64,000 bases of DNA from Aromatoleum anaerobium (GTDB lineage: Bacteria; Pseudomonadota; Gammaproteobacteria; Burkholderiales; Rhodocyclaceae), in the NCBI RefSeq assembly GCF_012910705.2, contig NZ_WTVG02000038.1, positions 613,170-677,169 of the forward strand. Direction: 5' to 3'. The notes under the pieces were generated by a model, which saw only the letters and a list, made by a program, of their open reading frames with translations, was not told where the DNA came from and did not search any database. A program made the position numbers and the translations under genes. Positions 30,745 through 41,128 of the stretch are shown in pieces. Numbering within the stretch: the stretch's first letter is position 1; the number at the start of each line of letters is the position of its first letter.

Positions 30745-32085
30745 ATCACCCTTTCTGCCCGTTACGTCTGGAGCGTTGCGGCCGGTACGCTTGCGCTCAT
30801 CGCCCTCGCGGCGCTGGCCGTCGGGCTCGTCGCGGGTCCGCTCGCCGGGCTGCTGACGATGAGCGGTAGCGTGCTGCTGCTGTATGTGCACCATGTGCGC
30901 AATCTCTGCCGCCTCGCTGCATGGACGCAGAAACCGGTCGGCACGCCGCCGCCGCACGGAACGGGAACCTGGCAGTACGCGTTTGCCGGCCTCGCACGGC
31001 GGGCGCGCCTCGGCGACGAGGCGCGCGAGCAGCTCTCGGTCGCGCTGGAGCGTTTTCGTGAAGCGAGCGAGGCGATGCCCGACGGCGTGATGTACCTTTC
31101 CGCCAGCGATCGGATCGAGTGGATCAACACCACGGCCGGGCAGCATTTCAGCCTCGACGGTTCGCGGGACCAGGGCGCGCCGGTCACGACCCTCGTGCGC
31201 GAACCCGAGTTCGTGCGCCTGCTCGGGACGCGGAATGACGCCGAGCCGGTGGTCCTCCGCTCGGGTCGCCGGCCGGGCCTGACGCTGCTGGTGCAGGCCG
31301 TGCCGTTCGGCGACGGGCAGAAAATGATCGTGTCGCGCGACATCAGCCAGCTCGAAAAACTCGAAACCATGCGCCGCGACTTCATTGCGAATGTCTCGCA
31401 CGAATTGCGCACGCCGCTGACGGTCGTCATCGGCTTCCTCGAAACACTGATCGACGGGCACGAGGACCTCGAGCCCGCCGAAGCGATGCGTTATCTTCGG
31501 CTCGCGTTCGAGCAATCGTGCCGGATGCAGTTCCTGATCGAAGACCTGCTGACGCTGTCCGCGCTCGAGACCGGCGCTCCGGCGGCGGCAGAAGAGAAAA
31601 TCGCGGTCGGCCCGTTGCTCGCCGACATCGTCCGCGACACGGAATTGCTGTCGGGCGGGCGCCACGACATCAGTCTCGCCGTCGCGCCAGAAAGCGAAGG
31701 CGCGGTCCTGCTCGGCAGCGGGAAGGAGCTGCGTTCGGCGTTTGCGAACCTCGCGAGCAATGCAGTGCGCTACACGTCGGACGGCGGGCAGATTCGCCTG
31801 ATCTGGCGGCGGATCGGCGGCGGGGCTGAATTCGCGGTCGAAGACACCGGGATCGGTATCCAAGCCCGCCATCTTCCGCGGTTGACGGAACGCTTCTACC
31901 GCGTCGACCGCGGACGCTCGCGCGAAACCGGCGGGACCGGGCTCGGCCTCGCGATCGTCAAGCACATCCTGTCGCGCCATGACGCGCAGCTGCTTATCGA
32001 AAGCGAGTATGGCAAGGGCAGCCGCTTCAGTGCGCGGTTTCCTGCGGCGCGTCTCGCGCGGGAGCGGTCAGCGGTTCGAAACTGA
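30745..32085 (+). CDS. phoR: Phosphate regulon sensor kinase PhoR
   Basis: Membrane histidine kinase of about 446 residues: two N-terminal membrane segments, a linker, a PAS domain (about 125-220), HisKA with VSHELRTPLTVVIGFLE, and HATPase with N-box NLASNAVRYTSDG and GTGLGLAIV. The first in-frame ATG is 30859, but the codons upstream of it (ARYVWSVAAGTLALIALAALAVGLVAGPLAG when read in pieces) clearly encode the first PhoR transmembrane helix. No ATG, GTG or TTG occurs in that stretch. A GGAG at 30734-30737 sits six bases before an ATC at 30745, which I propose as the start; CTG 30730 is the other candidate. The 3' end overlaps the convergent gene by 59 bases. Confidence 0.88.
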   Translation: MTLSARYVWSVAAGTLALIALAALAVGLVAGPLAGLLTMSGSVLLLYVHHVRNLCRLAAWTQKPVGTPPPHGTGTWQYAFAGLARRARLGDEAREQLSVALERFREASEAMPDGVMYLSASDRIEWINTTAGQHFSLDGSRDQGAPVTTLVREPEFVRLLGTRNDAEPVVLRSGRRPGLTLLVQAVPFGDGQKMIVSRDISQLEKLETMRRDFIANVSHELRTPLTVVIGFLETLIDGHEDLEPAEAMRYLRLAFEQSCRMQFLIEDLLTLSALETGAPAAAEEKIAVGPLLADIVRDTELLSGGRHDISLAVAPESEGAVLLGSGKELRSAFANLASNAVRYTSDGGQIRLIWRRIGGGAEFAVEDTGIGIQARHLPRLTERFYRVDRGRSRETGGTGLGLAIVKHILSRHDAQLLIESEYGKGSRFSARFPAARLARERSAVRN

Positions 32086-33682
32086 CCTGATCGAAATTCG
32101 TGCCGCGCGCCAGCAGCCCGGTCAGCCGCAACTGCATCGCCTCGCCATCGTGGACCTCGATCACGCGCTGCTCCTGGAACCACCCGCCGGGCAGCACCAG
32201 CGACGCCGGGGCCTTCAGCGCCGGCGTCGCCGGCAGCAGGAAGGCCTGCTGGTAGGCGACATGCGCATTGACGTTCAGGCCGAACAGGCGGGCGGCGACG
32301 ACTTTCGGCAGCCCCGCCAGAACGTGGATACCGGCCTCCATCACGCCGTCCTCCCGGTACATCAGCCAGGTCACCTGGCCGAGCAGGAAACGTTCACCGT
32401 CGGGGGGGCGGATACCGACGAGCTGGTGATGCTCGAGACGCTCGGTATGCGGGTATTGCTGCAGGCGAAAGCCGTTCACCGAATGATCGACCATGTCCCA
32501 GTGTCCGCAGACGAAGCCGAGCGTCGCGGCGACGCGCTGGCGCTGCTTTTCCGACCACCCCCGGACCGCCTCCGGCGCCCGCTCGCCGAAGGTCAGCAGC
32601 GAAATATCGCGTGCCACGCTGCCGGCTGTCGCGCTCCCGGCCGGCTGCTCGAAAATCCTGCCGCCGATGTGGAAACCGATCGTCAGCCAGTCGCCGCACA
32701 GCTGCGCGCTGCCCTTGCCGCCGCGGCGCGGAAAGCGTCGCGCGGCCGATGCCAGCCCCCACGGGCGATAAAGGGACAGCAGCAGCGCCGCACCGGCATC
32801 GGCCGGACAGTCCGCGCCCAGGCCGAGCGAAGCCGGCGCGGCGCCCCGCCTGAATTGCGTCAGCACCGCCCGGATCTGTCCGGCGAGCCGACCGGCATCG
32901 AAGCGGCGCACGCCTGCGCCTGGTTGCGCCATCAACCACAGCGGGCGCGGCCCGTGGTCGCCGGCGAGATCGATGCCAAACGCGGCGGCCCCCGTCCGTT
33001 CGGTGTCGGGCCCTGCGTCGAGGCTGCAATAGGGGGCGAAGCGCTGCGCCCAGCGATGTACCCATTTGAACTCCCGCTCGCCGCGGCCGAACGGATTCGC
33101 GAGGTCGACGAGCACCGCCGAGACGTAAGCTTCGAGCGCACTTTGCGCTTTCCACACCTCGTTGAGCGAATCCGGCACGCGAATGCCGGCGACGCCGCGC
33201 GCCTCCGCCACCGAATAGCTGTCGTGCAACTCGGCCCACGTGCCGTGCGGCGGCGCCCGGTGAGCCCGGAAGTACTCCAGCAGCGCCCTGCCGGTGTAAT
33301 CCACGCGCCGCTGCGCGAGCAGCGCGCGCTGGTCGTCGAGGGTGCCGGCGGCCGCGTCCTGGCGGCTTATCTGCGCGTAGGAACGCGCCATCCCGCGCCA
33401 CAGCGCAACCACCCGCGCGAGCGTCGCGTTTTCGCTGCTGTCGGGAGGGAGCGGGTGCGCGGCGTAGCGCTTCGCCATCTCGGCCTGCACGAAGTCGACC
33501 TGCGCCCGCACCGCTTCGAGGACCTCGAGGTGCTGGTTCGGTGCCGGCAACGCGCGGATCAGCCCGGCGACGATGTCCGCGAGCGTGCGCTGCGTCGCGT
33601 CGATGTCGAGCAGGCGCATGCGCTTGAGCACATCGAGGCATTCGGCCGGACTGCCGTAGTCGACCGGAGATTCGTGCGCCAT
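32027..33682 (-). CDS. Conserved 551-residue protein of unknown function
   Basis: I do not recognise a named family. The protein is cytoplasmic in appearance (no signal or membrane helix). The N-terminal 300 residues are mostly helical (LDVLKRMRLLDIDATQRTLADIVAGLIRALP, LARVVALWRGMARSYAQI), and the C-terminal 230 residues are beta-rich (GDWLTIGFHIGGRIFEQPAG, VGIRPPDGERFLLGQVTWLMYREDG, LPGGWFQEQRVIEVHDGEAMQLRLTGLLARGTNFDQVSFEPL), loosely reminiscent of a PilZ-type barrel. Codon use matches its neighbours. The convergent 59-base overlap with phoR suggests either antisense interference or a recent 3' extension. A 798-codon frame on the other strand is a GC shadow. Confidence 0.75.
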   Translation of the reverse strand: MAHESPVDYGSPAECLDVLKRMRLLDIDATQRTLADIVAGLIRALPAPNQHLEVLEAVRAQVDFVQAEMAKRYAAHPLPPDSSENATLARVVALWRGMARSYAQISRQDAAAGTLDDQRALLAQRRVDYTGRALLEYFRAHRAPPHGTWAELHDSYSVAEARGVAGIRVPDSLNEVWKAQSALEAYVSAVLVDLANPFGRGEREFKWVHRWAQRFAPYCSLDAGPDTERTGAAAFGIDLAGDHGPRPLWLMAQPGAGVRRFDAGRLAGQIRAVLTQFRRGAAPASLGLGADCPADAGAALLLSLYRPWGLASAARRFPRRGGKGSAQLCGDWLTIGFHIGGRIFEQPAGSATAGSVARDISLLTFGERAPEAVRGWSEKQRQRVAATLGFVCGHWDMVDHSVNGFRLQQYPHTERLEHHQLVGIRPPDGERFLLGQVTWLMYREDGVMEAGIHVLAGLPKVVAARLFGLNVNAHVAYQQAFLLPATPALKAPASLVLPGGWFQEQRVIEVHDGEAMQLRLTGLLARGTNFDQVSFEPLTAPARDAPQETAH

Positions 33683-33733
33683 GCGATCCTTGGGTTGCCG
33701 ATAGTCGTCGCGATGAGCGGGAGCGGGCCGGCT

Positions 33734-34153
33734 TCAGCCCGCGGTCAGCTCGGTCAGCGCGGTAACGATCGCGCCGGCCAGCGCCTCGACCGCGGGGGCT
33801 TCGCGTCGGGCCCCTTCGCGCTGCGGGATTCCCCAGACCGGCTGCGGGAAATGCTTGTCGTCGCGGAAGCGCGGAACGACGTGCCAGTGAAGGTGCGGCA
33901 CGACATTGCCGAGGCTGGCGAGGTTGATCTTGTCCGGCCGCATCAGCTGGCGCAGCGCGGTCTCGGTCGCGAGCACGACATTCATCAGGTGGCGCTGCGC
34001 CGGCGCGGTGAGGTCGCTCATTTCGGCGACGTGTTCATGCCACACGACGCGGCAGAAACCGGGGTAGTCGGGATCACCGACGAGGATGACGCGACAGCTT
34101 CCGTCGCGCCAGATCGGGGTTTCCATTTCGGCAAGACACAAGGTGCAGTCCAT
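33734..34153 (-). CDS. HIT-family nucleotide hydrolase
   Basis: 139-residue histidine-triad protein, hydrolase or transferase acting on nucleotide phosphates. The motif VPHLHWHVVPRF holds the H-x-H-x-H triad near residue 90. The start MDCTLC includes a Cys pair seen in zinc-binding HIT proteins. I chose ATG 34153 because GGAG lies six bases upstream; an ATG six codons earlier lacks a ribosome site. The substrate is not determinable here. Confidence 0.9.
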   Translation of the reverse strand: MDCTLCLAEMETPIWRDGSCRVILVGDPDYPGFCRVVWHEHVAEMSDLTAPAQRHLMNVVLATETALRQLMRPDKINLASLGNVVPHLHWHVVPRFRDDKHFPQPVWGIPQREGARREAPAVEALAGAIVTALTELTAG

Positions 34154-34226
34154 TGGGGGCTCCGCAGTCATCGGAATCTGGCAAACGCCAACTCTAGCCT
34201 TTCAACATTCCGCGATGAAGCAAAAT

Positions 34227-35048
34227 TTACCTGCTTCCGGTCGCGCGGGACGGTTGCGAGGCGACGGTGCGGGTGTCGCCGAGCGGTACGGGGGCGCCGT
34301 GCCGAAAAGCCACGAGCGAGCCCGGCGTCATCTGCTGCCAGGTTTCATTGTCGGTCAGCGGCACGGTCGCGATGACCGCGACGCGGTCGTTCGGTGTGGT
34401 GTGCCGGCTGAAGTCGACGGTCATGTCCTGATCCGCGAGGTGGGCGACCGTGAATGGCGCTTTGCGCACGATGAACGCGAGCCGTGACGAGCAATGGGCG
34501 AACAAGTGTTCGCCGTCCGACAGCAGGTAGTTGAACTCGCCGTGCTGTCCGATTTCGATCGTCAGTTCGCGCAGCGTCTCGTGCAGCGCGATGGCGCTCG
34601 GCGGGCCGTCCGGAAACCGCTGCGCCAGGCACTGCAGGATGTGGCAGAACGCGGCCTCGGAGTCGGTGCCGCCGACCGGCAGGAAGCGCCCGGTGAGCGC
34701 CGGCGCGTAGTCGAGCAGGTTGCCGTTGTGCGCGAAGATCCAGTAGCGCCCCCACAGTTCGCGCTGGAACGGGTGCGTGTTGTCGAGGCGCACCTGGCCT
34801 TGCGTCGCCTTGCGGATATGGGCGATGACGTTGAGCGAGCGGATCGGGTAGTTGCGGACGAGTTCGGCAACCGGGGAATTCGCGCTCGGCTGCGGGTCGA
34901 GGAAAACGCGCACGCCGCGCCCTTCGAAAAACGCGATGCCCCATCCGTCACGGTGGTGGTCGGTGACGCCGCCGCGCGCCTGGAAGCCTGCGAACGAGAA
35001 ACAGATGTCCGTGGGCACGTTGCAGTTCATGCCGAGGAGCTGACACAT
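34227..35048 (-). CDS. yafJ: Class II glutamine amidotransferase, YafJ type
   Basis: 273-residue N-terminal-nucleophile amidotransferase domain protein. It starts MCQLLGMNCN, so after Met removal Cys2 becomes the catalytic nucleophile. Conserved segments: HHRDGWGIAFFEG, AHIRKATQGQVRLDNTHPF, FAHNGNL and GGTDSEAAFCHIL. There is no synthase domain, so the acceptor is unknown; YafJ-like proteins have been linked to ergothioneine-like or glutamine-derived amide chemistry only by distant homology. Monocistronic, 108 bases from gatB. Confidence 0.88.
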   Translation of the reverse strand: MCQLLGMNCNVPTDICFSFAGFQARGGVTDHHRDGWGIAFFEGRGVRVFLDPQPSANSPVAELVRNYPIRSLNVIAHIRKATQGQVRLDNTHPFQRELWGRYWIFAHNGNLLDYAPALTGRFLPVGGTDSEAAFCHILQCLAQRFPDGPPSAIALHETLRELTIEIGQHGEFNYLLSDGEHLFAHCSSRLAFIVRKAPFTVAHLADQDMTVDFSRHTTPNDRVAVIATVPLTDNETWQQMTPGSLVAFRHGAPVPLGDTRTVASQPSRATGSR

Positions 35049-35155
35049 CGCCGGTCCTTTGCTCAGGTCGCTGATCGCTACCTGCCATTATAGCGAGCGG
35101 CGCGAAGGGTCATTCCCCCCAGGGCCGGACCTGTCCCTGCGCGGGTCTGCGCCGC

Positions 35156-36637
35156 TCAGGCTTCGAGCTTGCGCTTGAGCATCTCGTTGACCTGCGCGGG
35201 ATTCGCCTTGCCCCGGCTCGCCTTCATGACCTGGCCGACCAGCGCGTTGAACGCCTTGTCCTTGCCGGCGCGGAATTCGTCGACCGACTTCTGGTTCGCG
35301 GCGAGCACTTCGTCGATGATTGATTCGATCGCGCCGCTGTCGTTCGTCTGGCGCAGGCCCTGCGCTGCGATGATGCGGTCGGCGGCATCCGCGCCGGTGC
35401 CGCCCTCGCCGTTCCACAGCGCGGCGAACACTTTGCGTGCGATGTTGTTCGAAATCGTGCCGTCGGCGATGCGCTGCACGAGGCCGGCGAGCTGCGCGGG
35501 CGCGACCGGCGAGTCGGCGATGTCGCATTCGGCGCGGTTGAGTTGCGCGGCGAGCTCGCCCATGGTCCAGTTCGCACACAGCTTCGGCAGCTGGCTGCCC
35601 GGTTTCGCGTCGGCCGCGGTGAGCATCGCCTGGTAATACGCGGCGACTTCCTTCGATGCGGTCAGGCTCGCGGCGTCATACGCGGACAGACCGTATTCGG
35701 CGACGAGCCGCGCCTTCATCGCGCCCGGCAACTCCGGCATCTCGCTGCGCACCCGTGCGATCCATTCCGGCGAGATCACCAGCGGCAGCAGGTCGGGGTC
35801 GGGGAAGTAGCGGTAATCGTGCGCGTCTTCCTTCGAGCGCATCATGCGTGTCTCGCCCGTGTCGGGGTCGAACAGCACCGTCGCCTGCTGGATCCTGCCG
35901 CCGTCCTCGATCGTGTCGATCTGCCACTGCACTTCGAAATCGATCGCCTGCTGCAGGAAGCGGAACGAGTTCAGGTTCTTGATCTCGCGCCGCGTGCCGA
36001 GCGGCCCGCCGGGGCGGCGCACCGAGACGTTCGCATCGCAGCGGAACGAGCCTTCCTGCATGTTGCCGTCGCAGATGTCGATCCAGCGCACCAGCGCGTG
36101 CAGCGCGCGCGCGTAAGCGACCGCCTCGGCCGATGAGCGCATGTCCGGTTCGGAGACGATTTCGAGCAGCGGCGTGCCGGCGCGGTTCAGGTCGATGCCG
36201 CTCATGCCGTGGAAGTCTTCGTGCAGCGACTTGCCGGCGTCTTCCTCGAGATGCGCGCGCGTGAGCTGCACGGTTTTCTCGTAGGCTTTGTCACCGTCGC
36301 CGACGCGGATCGTGATCGCGCCGCCCTGCACGACCGGCAGCTCGAACTGGCTGATCTGGTAGCCTTTCGGCAGATCCGGGTAGAAGTAGTTCTTGCGCGC
36401 GAAAACGCTTTTCGATGCGACCGTCGCGCCGATCGCGACGCCGAAGCGGATCGCCCGCTCGACCGCGCCGCCGTTCAGGACCGGCAGCACGCCCGGCAGC
36501 GCGATGTCGACGGCGCTCGCCTGTGCGTTGGGTTCGGCGCCGAACGCGGTCGAGGCGGCGGAAAAGATCTTCGACGCGGTGTTCAGCTGGGCATGGACTT
36601 CCAGTCCGATGACCACTTCCCAGTCGTTTCTGCTCAT
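35156..36637 (-). CDS. gatB: Asp/Glu-tRNA amidotransferase subunit B
   Basis: 493-residue GatB, which binds misacylated Glu-tRNAGln or Asp-tRNAAsn and activates it for amidation. It has the N-terminal catalytic cradle ([60 protein letters not shown]) and the C-terminal YqeY-like tail ([36 protein letters not shown]). Start 36637 lies 17 bases after the gatA stop; order gatC-gatA-gatB. Confidence 0.97.
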   Translation of the reverse strand: MSRNDWEVVIGLEVHAQLNTASKIFSAASTAFGAEPNAQASAVDIALPGVLPVLNGGAVERAIRFGVAIGATVASKSVFARKNYFYPDLPKGYQISQFELPVVQGGAITIRVGDGDKAYEKTVQLTRAHLEEDAGKSLHEDFHGMSGIDLNRAGTPLLEIVSEPDMRSSAEAVAYARALHALVRWIDICDGNMQEGSFRCDANVSVRRPGGPLGTRREIKNLNSFRFLQQAIDFEVQWQIDTIEDGGRIQQATVLFDPDTGETRMMRSKEDAHDYRYFPDPDLLPLVISPEWIARVRSEMPELPGAMKARLVAEYGLSAYDAASLTASKEVAAYYQAMLTAADAKPGSQLPKLCANWTMGELAAQLNRAECDIADSPVAPAQLAGLVQRIADGTISNNIARKVFAALWNGEGGTGADAADRIIAAQGLRQTNDSGAIESIIDEVLAANQKSVDEFRAGKDKAFNALVGQVMKASRGKANPAQVNEMLKRKLEA

Positions 36638-36653
36638 GGTGTCAAACTCTCGT

Positions 36654-38126
36654 TCAGGCGGCGATCGCCGGCCGGCGCAGGTGCCAGTCGCTCGCCTGCT
36701 GGAAGCGGTGCGCAGCGTTCAGCAGGCGCGCCTCGGAAAAGTAGTCGCCGACGAGCTGCAGGCCGACCGGCAGCTCGCCCGCGCCGAAACCGCACGGGTG
36801 CGACAGGCCGGGCAGGCCGGCGAGGTTCACCGCGATCGTGTAGATGTCCGACAGGTACATCTGCACCGGATCGTCGGACTTCTCGCCGATCGCCCACGCG
36901 GTCGTCGGGCTCGTCGGGCCGGCGATGATGTCGCAGCCGGCGAGCGCAGCCTGGAAATCCTGCGCGATCAGGCGGCGCAGCTTTTGCGCCTGCAGGTAGT
37001 ACGCGTCGTAATAGCCGTGCGACAGCACGTAAGTGCCGACGAGGATGCGGCGTTTGACTTCGGCGCCGAAGCCTTCGGCGCGGCTCTTCGAATACATCTC
37101 GGCGAGGTCGCGGTATTCGGCGGCGCGGTGGCCGTAGCGCACGCCGTCGAAGCGCGACAGGTTGCTCGACGCTTCGGCCGGCGCAATGACGTAATAGGCG
37201 GGGATCGCGAGCTGCGCGTTCGGCAGGCTCACGTCGACGGTCGTCGCGCCGAGCGCGCGGTATTCGTCGAGCGCCGCCTCGACCGCGGCGCGCACATCGT
37301 CGGCCATGCCGGCGCCGAAGAATTCCTTTGGCAGGCCGATGCGCAGGCCGGCGAGCGGGCGGCCGGCGGCCGGCGCGGCGAGTTCGCGCGAATAGTCTTC
37401 GGCAGGCCGTTCGAGGCTCGTCGAGTCGCGCGGATCGAAACCCGCCATCGCGGTCAAGAGCTGCGCACAATCGGCCGCGGACGCGCCGAAGGCGCCGCCC
37501 TGGTCGAGCGAACTCGCGTACGCGATCATGCCGTAGCGGCTGACGACGCCGTAGGTTGGCTTGATCCCAGTGACGCCGGTCAGTGCCGCCGGCTGGCGCA
37601 CTGAGCCGCCGGTGTCGGTGCCGGTCGCGATCGGCACAAGACGCGCGGCAACCGCGGCTGCCGAGCCGCCGGACGAGCCGCCCGGAATGCGCGTCGTGTC
37701 CCACGGGTTTTTCGCCGGGCCGAAGTGGGAGTTCTCGTTCGACGAGCCCATCGCGAACTCGTCCATGTTGGTCTTGCCGAGGCTGACCGCGCCGGCAGCT
37801 TTCAGCAGGCTGACGACGTGCGCGTCGTACGGGCTGACGAAGTTCGCGAGCATCTTCGAGCCGCAGGTCGTCAATACGCCTTCGGTGCAGAACACGTCCT
37901 TGTGCGCGAGCGGGATACCGGTCAGCGGCCCGGCGTCGCCCGCGGCGAGGCGCGCATCGGCGGCGCGGGCGGCTTCGAGCGCGCCGTCGCGGTCGACGGT
38001 GATGAAGGCGTTGAGGCTCGGATCGAGCCGCTCGATGCGGTCGAGGAAGAGCGTCGCGAGCTCGACGCTCGAGATTTTTCCGGCGTCGAGCGCGGCGCGC
38101 AGTTCGGTGAGGCTGGCGTTGATCAT
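36654..38126 (-). CDS. gatA: Asp/Glu-tRNA amidotransferase subunit A
   Basis: 490-residue amidase-signature enzyme releasing ammonia from glutamine for the tRNA amidation. The catalytic Lys is in IPLAHKDVF (about 75), the cis-Ser and Ser nucleophile in [17 protein letters not shown] and [14 protein letters not shown]. Full length; 76 bases after gatC. With gatB and gatC it shows the organism makes Gln-tRNA and/or Asn-tRNA by the indirect route. Confidence 0.97.
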   Translation of the reverse strand: MINASLTELRAALDAGKISSVELATLFLDRIERLDPSLNAFITVDRDGALEAARAADARLAAGDAGPLTGIPLAHKDVFCTEGVLTTCGSKMLANFVSPYDAHVVSLLKAAGAVSLGKTNMDEFAMGSSNENSHFGPAKNPWDTTRIPGGSSGGSAAAVAARLVPIATGTDTGGSVRQPAALTGVTGIKPTYGVVSRYGMIAYASSLDQGGAFGASAADCAQLLTAMAGFDPRDSTSLERPAEDYSRELAAPAAGRPLAGLRIGLPKEFFGAGMADDVRAAVEAALDEYRALGATTVDVSLPNAQLAIPAYYVIAPAEASSNLSRFDGVRYGHRAAEYRDLAEMYSKSRAEGFGAEVKRRILVGTYVLSHGYYDAYYLQAQKLRRLIAQDFQAALAGCDIIAGPTSPTTAWAIGEKSDDPVQMYLSDIYTIAVNLAGLPGLSHPCGFGAGELPVGLQLVGDYFSEARLLNAAHRFQQASDWHLRRPAIAA

Positions 38127-38202
38127 ATGTCGTGGGAGCGCCGCGCAGCCGGGACGGAAATGATTCGTGCGATCCGTGCCGCTGCCGGGCGCCCGCTGTT
38201 CC

Positions 38203-38490
38203 TTACTCGATAACCTTGGGAACGAGATACAGTCCGGCTTCGGTCTGCGGCGCGATGCGCTGGAACGCGTCGCGGCGATCGGGCTCGGTCGCGACGTCGG
38301 GGCGCAGGCGCTGCGCGACGTCCTGCGGGTGGCTCATCGGCTCGACGCCGGTGGTGTCGACGGCCTGCATCTGCTCGATCAGGCCGAAAATGCCATTCAA
38401 CTTGCCGCGGGTCGCTTCGGCTTCGGCGGCGGAGAGTTCGATCCGGGCGAGCGTGGCGATGCGCCGGACCTGTTCAGTGGAGAGCGACAT
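38203..38490 (-). CDS. gatC: Asp/Glu-tRNA amidotransferase subunit C
   Basis: 95-residue GatC, the small belt subunit that stabilises GatA on GatB. It starts [19 protein letters not shown] and has the family core with [20 protein letters not shown] and the C-terminal [11 protein letters not shown]. First gene of the gat unit, divergent from mreB. Confidence 0.95.
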   Translation of the reverse strand: MSLSTEQVRRIATLARIELSAAEAEATRGKLNGIFGLIEQMQAVDTTGVEPMSHPQDVAQRLRPDVATEPDRRDAFQRIAPQTEAGLYLVPKVIE

Positions 38491-38500
38491 GAGGTAACAA

Positions 38501-39642
<1,142 letters not shown>

Positions 39643-39699
39643 GACGAACCCCGGGCCGCGGCGCCTGCCGCGCGCTGCTCGCCCCGCCTAGTCGCCGCG

Positions 39700-40602
39700 A
39701 TGTCGCTGGCCGGCCATCAGTCTCCGCCCGTTTTCAAGCAAGGCCCGACGCCGCTCGTGCGGCTGCTCGTGCTCGTCTCGGTGTGCCTGGCGATGCTGGT
39801 GGCGGATCTGCGGTTCCGTTACCTCGAAGTGGTGCGCCAGGGGCTTTCGGTTGCGACCTGGCCGCTGCAGATGGCGGCGGCCGCACCGGTCGATTTCGTC
39901 CGTAACGCGGCAGTCTATTTCGCGACGCTCGTCGAAGTGCAGCAGGACAACGCCGAGCTGCGGCGCAGTCAGCTCGATGCGGCACAACGGCTGCTGCGCT
40001 TCGAGCAGCTCGAACGCGACAACGCGCAGCTGCGGGAACTGCTGCAGATGGCGCCGGCGCCGGGCGTGCGCAGCGTCGCCGCCGAAGTCCTTTACGACGC
40101 GCCCGACCCGTTCTCGCGCAAGGTGATCCTCGATCGCGGCAGCCAGCACGGCGTCGAGGCCGGGATGGCGGTCGTCAACGCGCAGGGCATGATCGGGCAG
40201 GTCACGCGCGTGTACCCGGTGCAGGCCGAAGTCACGCTGCTGACCGACAAGGACCAGGCCGTGCCGGTGCAGGTCGCGCGCAACGGCCTGCGCGGCGTGC
40301 TGTTCGGCGCGGGCCAAGGGCGCATGGAGCTGCGCTTCACGTTGTCCGGAGTCGATGTGCGCGCCGGCGACCGGCTGGAAACGTCGGGGCTCGACGGCCT
40401 CTTCCTCGCCGGGCTGCCGGTGGCCGAAGTCGTCAGCGTCGATCGCGAGTCGCAGACTTTTGCCGTCGTCCTGTGCGATCCGGTCGCCGCGGTCGAGCGC
40501 ACGACACAGGTGCTGGTGCTCGGACGTGCCGAAGCCCCGCCGCCGCGGCCGCAGCCGCAGCCGCACTCCCCGCCGCTGCGCCGCACGGAGCGGAAAGGAT
40601 AG
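39700..40602 (+). CDS. mreC: Rod-shape determining protein MreC
   Basis: 300-residue bitopic protein with a short cytoplasmic tail, one membrane helix (about 22-40), a periplasmic coiled coil (about 70-110: LVEVQQDNAELRRSQLDAAQRLLRFEQLERDNAQLRELL) and two beta-barrel domains; it bridges MreB and the elongation PBPs. The C-terminal tail is Pro/Arg-rich. Two bases separate its stop from the mreD start. Confidence 0.94.
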   Translation: MSLAGHQSPPVFKQGPTPLVRLLVLVSVCLAMLVADLRFRYLEVVRQGLSVATWPLQMAAAAPVDFVRNAAVYFATLVEVQQDNAELRRSQLDAAQRLLRFEQLERDNAQLRELLQMAPAPGVRSVAAEVLYDAPDPFSRKVILDRGSQHGVEAGMAVVNAQGMIGQVTRVYPVQAEVTLLTDKDQAVPVQVARNGLRGVLFGAGQGRMELRFTLSGVDVRAGDRLETSGLDGLFLAGLPVAEVVSVDRESQTFAVVLCDPVAAVERTTQVLVLGRAEAPPPRPQPQPHSPPLRRTERKG

Positions 40603-40604
40603 TC

Positions 40605-41126
40605 GTGCAGCCGACCCATCGATCGAGCCGCATCCTGCAGCCGGCGAAGAACTGGTTCGTGTTCCTGAGCCTGTTCGTCGCGCTCGGGCTCGCGTACATC
40701 CCGACCGGCCGGCTGCCCGGCGTCCCCGACTGGGTGCCGCTGGTGCTGGCCTTCTGGTGCATCCGCGAGCCGCTGCGCGTCGGCATGGGGACGGCTTTCG
40801 TGTTCGGCGTGCTGGTCGATATCGGCCAGGGCGCGGCGATGGGGCAGCACGCGCTCGCCTATGTCGTGCTCGCCTACCTCGCGACGTCCGTCGCGCGCCG
40901 CGTGCTGTGGTTTCCGCCGTTGCAGCAGGCGCTGCACATCCTGCCGCTGTTTTTCCTGACGCAGCTCATCATGGTGCTGGTGCGGCTCGTGGCCGGTGCC
41001 GAATTTCCCGGCTGGGGGTATTTCCTGTCGAGCTTCACGAGCGCCGCATTGTGGATTCCGCTGCACTTCCTGCTGTTGCTGCCGCAGTATCGGCCGGTGG
41101 ACCGGGACGATAACCGGCCGATCTGA
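40605..41126 (+). CDS. mreD: Rod-shape determining protein MreD
   Basis: 173-residue polytopic protein with about five membrane helices; part of the elongasome. I chose the GTG at 40605, preceded by GGAAAGGA. The open frame upstream runs inside mreC. Blocks GRLPGVPDWVPLVLAFWCIREPLRVGMGTAFVFGVLVDIGQGAAMGQHAL, read in segments, match MreD. Confidence 0.9.
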   Translation: MQPTHRSSRILQPAKNWFVFLSLFVALGLAYIPTGRLPGVPDWVPLVLAFWCIREPLRVGMGTAFVFGVLVDIGQGAAMGQHALAYVVLAYLATSVARRVLWFPPLQQALHILPLFFLTQLIMVLVRLVAGAEFPGWGYFLSSFTSAALWIPLHFLLLLPQYRPVDRDDNRPI

Positions 41127-41128
41127 CG

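Noticed and set aside
31979..34375. 798-codon plus-strand open frame across the unassigned gene and the HIT gene
   Set aside because: Crosses two minus-strand genes, one with a HIT motif, and shows only low-complexity Arg/Pro/Gly composition.
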